Shown: positions 49,237 through 51,989 of the stretch, piece after piece
Position numbering within the stretch: the first letter of the stretch is position 1
Layout of the letters: the number at the start of each line of letters is the position of its first letter
Assembly: GCA_016200585.1 (NCBI GenBank)
Contig: JACQEN010000017.1
Location: 1 to 51,989, forward strand
Source of the DNA: Deltaproteobacteria bacterium
GTDB lineage: Bacteria > Desulfobacterota > Binatia > HRBIN30
Direction of reading: 5' to 3'
Length of the DNA stretch: 51,989 nt
Position numbers and translations under genes: made by a program
Notes under the pieces: model-generated
Told to the model about the DNA's origin: nothing
Databases searched by the model: none
The model's input: the letters and a program-made list of their open reading frames with translations, nothing else

Positions 49237-51641
49237 CAGGAAGTCGACAGTCGACAGTCGACAGTCGACAGCTCCCCTCTCGCTATTTCGTGACTCTTGC
49301 CATCGTCGCAATCGTGTGGCTTGGTCCGGCCGCGCTGGCGCAAACCGCCGGCGACATTCGCAACGGCGCGCGGCAGATCGCGGCGCGCATCCAATCGAGC
49401 CAAGCAGCGGGCAGCTTCGACGAAGCGGCGCAAAAGCGTGGCATCGAGGAGCTCGGTCACCTCGGCCTGCAGTTCATCGAGCTGTGCGACAAGGCGGCCA
49501 ATAGCGGTGCGGAAAGTCGCGAACGTGAATCGCTGCTTGGCGCCTACGAAGCCGTCAGCGACCCGCTCGAAGACATTTACGAGAAGAGCGCCGGCGATCT
49601 CGAACGCAAGGCGAAGAAGATCATGGAAGACGACGGCGACCTCGAAGCGTTGTACGAAACCCCAGCCTACAAGCAGGGGCAGATCGTCGGACTTCAAGCC
49701 CTCTATTACTTGAACTGGCTGCGCTACTACGGTGCGCGCCTGCACGATGGCACGGCGCGCAAAGCGTTGTTGGAGAAAGCCGAAAAGGGCTTCGGCGAGC
49801 TGACCACCGGTGAGAAGCGCGGTGAGCTGCAGATCGAAAGCATGCTCGGTCGCGGCCTGTGCTCGCTCGAGCTCGGCGACCTCGACGCCGCTGCCGCCGA
49901 TCTGAAAGCGGTTGCGGCCGATGCGCACGTCACCGAGGAGCGACGCTCGAAGGCGCGCCTGGCTTTGCTCGATGGTTACGTGCGCAACGGCAACGTGCAA
50001 GGCGCTTTGAAGGTATCCGATGAGCTGCTCGGGCAGGGGTCGCACTCCGAAGACAACCTCATTCGTTATTTTCGCATTCGCGCGCTGCTCGACGGTGCGA
50101 AGAAGTCGTCGGGGTCGGAAGCGGAGAAATATCGCTCGCAGGCCCTGGCACTGATGGACCAGCTGCGCAAAGCCGGCGGCGGCTGGGAGGAAAAAGTCGC
50201 CGCCCTGCTCGCCGCCTCGGTCGACAAGCCGGAGCAGTGGGCCAACGACGCCAACAATCCGTTCGCTCGCTGGGAGCTGGCGAAGATGTTGGTACAGAAG
50301 AACGATTACAAGCAGGCGACGCCGCTGCTCGAAGAGTTCGTCAACAGCAAGGATGCGGCGCTGGGCCGCTTCAAGGACGAAGCGCAGTACTTTCTCGGGC
50401 TGGCAAGATTCCAGGAAGGAAAGCTGGAAGAAGCGGCGCAACGTTTCGACGCGTCGCTGCAAACCGATAAGCCGACGTACGGCGCCGACGCCGCGTACCT
50501 GCTGTTCAAGACGCGCGAGGCGCTGGCGGCAAAGAATCCCGAAGCCGCCAAGTCGCCGGAGTACGAAAAGGCCGTCGAGCAATACGTCGCGCACTGTCCC
50601 GACCACAAGTTTGCCTACGAAGGCTGGTTCCGTCTCGGCGAGCTGCGTCACGCGCAGAAGCGCTTCGGCGATGCGATCGACGCCTATGCGAAGGTGAAGG
50701 GTGACGCGGCGTTCGACTTGCGTGCCGAGTTCGGTACCGTCCAAAGTCGCTTCGAGATACTTCAGGCCGATCCGAAACAGCTGGACGTCTTGCGCGCACC
50801 GATCGGGGCCGGTCTGCAACGCTTCGAGGAGAAAGCCGCCGAGCTGGAGAAGCGCAAGGGCGCGACCGATCAGGTGCCGATGGCACAGATGCGCTCCAAG
50901 GTCGCGATCATGGAAGCCGTCTTCGACGGCTTGCAAACGCAGCCGTCGCCGCAGAAGGTCGCCGACCTGCTCGCCGGCTTTGAAAAGAAGTATCCCGAGC
51001 AAAAGGACCTCTTGCCGCAGGCCGTGCGCTTGCGAACTGTCGCCTACCAGAGCCTCGGTCGTTTCAATGATGCTGCGGCCGACGCCAAAGCCTACGGAGC
51101 GCTGTTGGTGCAGACGTACGGGCCCAAGGAGATCGAGGATCTCGCCGTCGCCTTCGTCCGTGAAGGCGCGAAGCGTAACGGCAAGGGCGATCCCAACGCC
51201 AACCAGGCAGCGCAGCAAGTGGCGCTGGCGTTGTACGAGCAATTGCCGGCGGACGGCGACGGCAAGAACAAGAAGCAGCTGACCTTGGCACGTCTGTACG
51301 AGAACACCGGCGAGCTGCCGAAAGCCGAGCAGCTGTACCACGAAGCGCTGGGCGACAAGGGTGATTCATTGCCGGCGTTGCGTGGCCTGGCGCGCATCAC
51401 CGAGTCGGAAAACAAACTGCCCGACGCTCTCGGCTACTGGCAACAACTTGCCAAAGCGTCGCGTCCCGGCGATGCGCCGTGGTACGAAGGCCAATATCAA
51501 GTCGCCCGCCTGACCAACGCGCTCGGCAAGCAGCACGAGTCCTGCGAGCAACTCGAAAAACTCAAACCGGCCATGCCGGGCCTCAGCGACGTCGACCTGC
51601 GCGGCAAGCTGGATGAGCTCTACAAGCAGGTCTGCCGGTGA
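49233..51641 (+). CDS. Large exported TPR-repeat protein
   Basis: An 802-residue protein of TPR-like helical pairs over nearly its whole length (for example PAYKQGQIVGLQALYYLNWL, GLCSLELGDLDAAAADLKAV, YFLGLARFQEGKLEEAAQRF, GWFRLGELRHAQKRFGDAID). A hydrophobic signal-like segment (about 20-36, VTLAIVAIVWLGPAALAQ) suggests export; the periplasm is likely. The start GTG 49233 overlaps the VWA stop (GTGA). Between this start and the signal peptide lie four AGTCGAC heptamers (STVDSRQ-type residues), so a later GTG at 49290 could be the true start (783 residues). It probably is the scaffold or sensor partner of the VWA/ExbBD complex. The antisense 748-residue ORF is a shadow. Confidence 0.9.
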   Translation: MTGSRQSTVDSRQLPSRYFVTLAIVAIVWLGPAALAQTAGDIRNGARQIAARIQSSQAAGSFDEAAQKRGIEELGHLGLQFIELCDKAANSGAESRERESLLGAYEAVSDPLEDIYEKSAGDLERKAKKIMEDDGDLEALYETPAYKQGQIVGLQALYYLNWLRYYGARLHDGTARKALLEKAEKGFGELTTGEKRGELQIESMLGRGLCSLELGDLDAAAADLKAVAADAHVTEERRSKARLALLDGYVRNGNVQGALKVSDELLGQGSHSEDNLIRYFRIRALLDGAKKSSGSEAEKYRSQALALMDQLRKAGGGWEEKVAALLAASVDKPEQWANDANNPFARWELAKMLVQKNDYKQATPLLEEFVNSKDAALGRFKDEAQYFLGLARFQEGKLEEAAQRFDASLQTDKPTYGADAAYLLFKTREALAAKNPEAAKSPEYEKAVEQYVAHCPDHKFAYEGWFRLGELRHAQKRFGDAIDAYAKVKGDAAFDLRAEFGTVQSRFEILQADPKQLDVLRAPIGAGLQRFEEKAAELEKRKGATDQVPMAQMRSKVAIMEAVFDGLQTQPSPQKVADLLAGFEKKYPEQKDLLPQAVRLRTVAYQSLGRFNDAAADAKAYGALLVQTYGPKEIEDLAVAFVREGAKRNGKGDPNANQAAQQVALALYEQLPADGDGKNKKQLTLARLYENTGELPKAEQLYHEALGDKGDSLPALRGLARITESENKLPDALGYWQQLAKASRPGDAPWYEGQYQVARLTNALGKQHESCEQLEKLKPAMPGLSDVDLRGKLDELYKQVCR
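49242..49269. repeat. Four tandem AGTCGAC heptamers at the 5' end of the TPR gene
   Basis: AGTCGAC repeats four times without interruption directly after the GTG start. Seven is not a multiple of three, so gain or loss of one unit shifts the frame between this start and the signal peptide. The same unit appears at 18977 and 51647 as a dispersed repeat. Confidence 0.75.
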
Positions 51642-51646
51642 GAAGA

Positions 51647-51663
51647 AGTCGACAGTCGAGAGT
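51647..51663. repeat. Dispersed AGTCGAC repeat after the TPR gene
   Basis: AGTCGACAGTCGAGAGT, six bases after the TPR stop, is identical to the copy at 18978-18994. The rest of the spacer to 51764 is GC-rich with partial inverted repeats and holds no gene that I can support. Confidence 0.6.
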
Positions 51664-51764
51664 TGTTTAGCTCGCACCCTACGTTGGGACGAGCAGCGAG
51701 CACCGGCGGACTTGAGGGTCCGGAGCGACCCAAGCGGGAGCGAGGCACCGCACCGACGCCGGCC

Positions 51765-51989
51765 CTACGGCGATTCATAGGCGCCGATGTCGCAGGTGGT
51801 GTCGCTGCCGTTGATTCGCAGGTGCCCGCGTTGATCGAGGTTGTTGACCGAGGAGCCCTGGCAGATGCTGGTGTCGCCGTTGTTGACCGCCGGGCTGGCG
51901 GCTTGGCACGACGCGCGCGGCATGCCTGGGCCTGTGCACAGTCCCATGGTTTTGGTCGCGCCGCCGTTGCTGGCCAGATGCAACAGCCC
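51765..51989 (-). CDS. C-terminal end of a beta-helix/CSLREA-type surface protein (5' end outside window)
   Basis: The frame is open to the window edge, so this is the 3' end of a longer minus-strand gene; the visible 74 residues include the edge codons. Its ending RINGSDTTCDIGAYESP and the preceding SPAVNNGDTSICQGSSVNNLDQRG are the usual closing segment ('SPAIDxG...DQRG...CDIGAYE') of CSLREA/choice-of-anchor beta-helix proteins. Its relative at 2844-4211 lacks this ending. The TTG at 51983 in the ORF track is not a start. Confidence 0.8.
   Translation of the reverse strand, partial: GLLHLASNGGATKTMGLCTGPGMPRASCQAASPAVNNGDTSICQGSSVNNLDQRGHLRINGSDTTCDIGAYESP

Noticed and set aside
49242-49269. 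CRISPR array or integration site at the AGTCGAC repeats
   Set aside because: Units of seven bases with no spacers cannot be a CRISPR array, and no integrase or cas gene is near.
49095-51341. 748-residue minus-strand ORF opposite the TPR gene
   Set aside because: It is the antisense shadow of a well-supported TPR gene with normal codon use; it lacks a ribosome site and known domains.

Overview
The window is about 52 kb of GC-rich DNA from a Gram-negative bacterium with an outer membrane. Lnt, ExbB/ExbD, an outer-membrane beta-barrel remnant and a proteobacterial-type homodimeric E1 (AceE) support this. Many acyl-CoA/SDR/thiolase genes, a Ddn-like (F420-type) protein, CSLREA beta-helix proteins, a Thr-Pro repeat surface protein and several families of dispersed intergenic repeats suggest an uncultured soil or aquatic lineage of the old Deltaproteobacteria (for example the Binatota/Desulfobacterota_B group). 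That placement is inference, not proof. I saw no rRNA, tRNA, CRISPR array, IS element or prophage.

Layout. 1-6.5 kb: the end of a TetR regulator, a UbiB-type kinase-like protein, DUF2333, a secreted CSLREA beta-helix protein, RarA, and an SDR flanked by inverted dispersed repeats. 6.5-13.4 kb: AceE without E2/E3 neighbours and with a short N-terminus, a histidine phosphatase, an aldo/keto reductase, then a minus-strand set of beta-barrel remnant, cupredoxin-like protein and sensor kinase. 13.4-24.1 kb: mixed metabolic genes (alpha/beta hydrolase, DUF99, FGGY kinase, acyl-CoA dehydrogenase, glyoxalase, three-part SDR/thiolase/HAD region) and small secreted proteins, one with GLG1 Cys-rich repeats. 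24.2-26.9 kb: a hybrid PAS sensor kinase with a separate receiver.

26.9-34.1 kb: a catabolic unit of a CYP142-like P450, divergent from acyl-CoA dehydrogenase, nitroreductase-like protein, SCP2-type thiolase, acyl-CoA synthetase and a TetR regulator whose start overlaps the synthetase stop. Two near-identical palindromes (TGACGCnnGCGTCA type) bracket the divergent promoter and are the likely operators. The gene set fits side-chain breakdown of a sterol or other branched lipid.

34.2-46.7 kb: Lnt, a Ddn-like protein, and a tightly coupled five-gene minus-strand operon: two paralogous GT-C/PMT-like glycosyltransferases, an SGNH-like protein, a membrane-anchored alkaline-phosphatase-superfamily enzyme, and a 1136-residue fusion of a TMTC-like GT-C module, TPRs and a second such domain. 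Both of the latter domains carry Thr where sulfatases have Cys/Ser. A Thr-Pro-rich, C-terminally anchored surface protein is transcribed divergently and is a candidate glycan acceptor. This is the best candidate in the window for an undescribed system.

47.0-51.6 kb: an ExbB-ExbD-VWA-TPR operon in which a TonB-like anchored protein carries a von Willebrand A domain. The TPR gene has four heptanucleotide repeats just after its apparent start. The window ends in another CSLREA/beta-helix gene on the minus strand.
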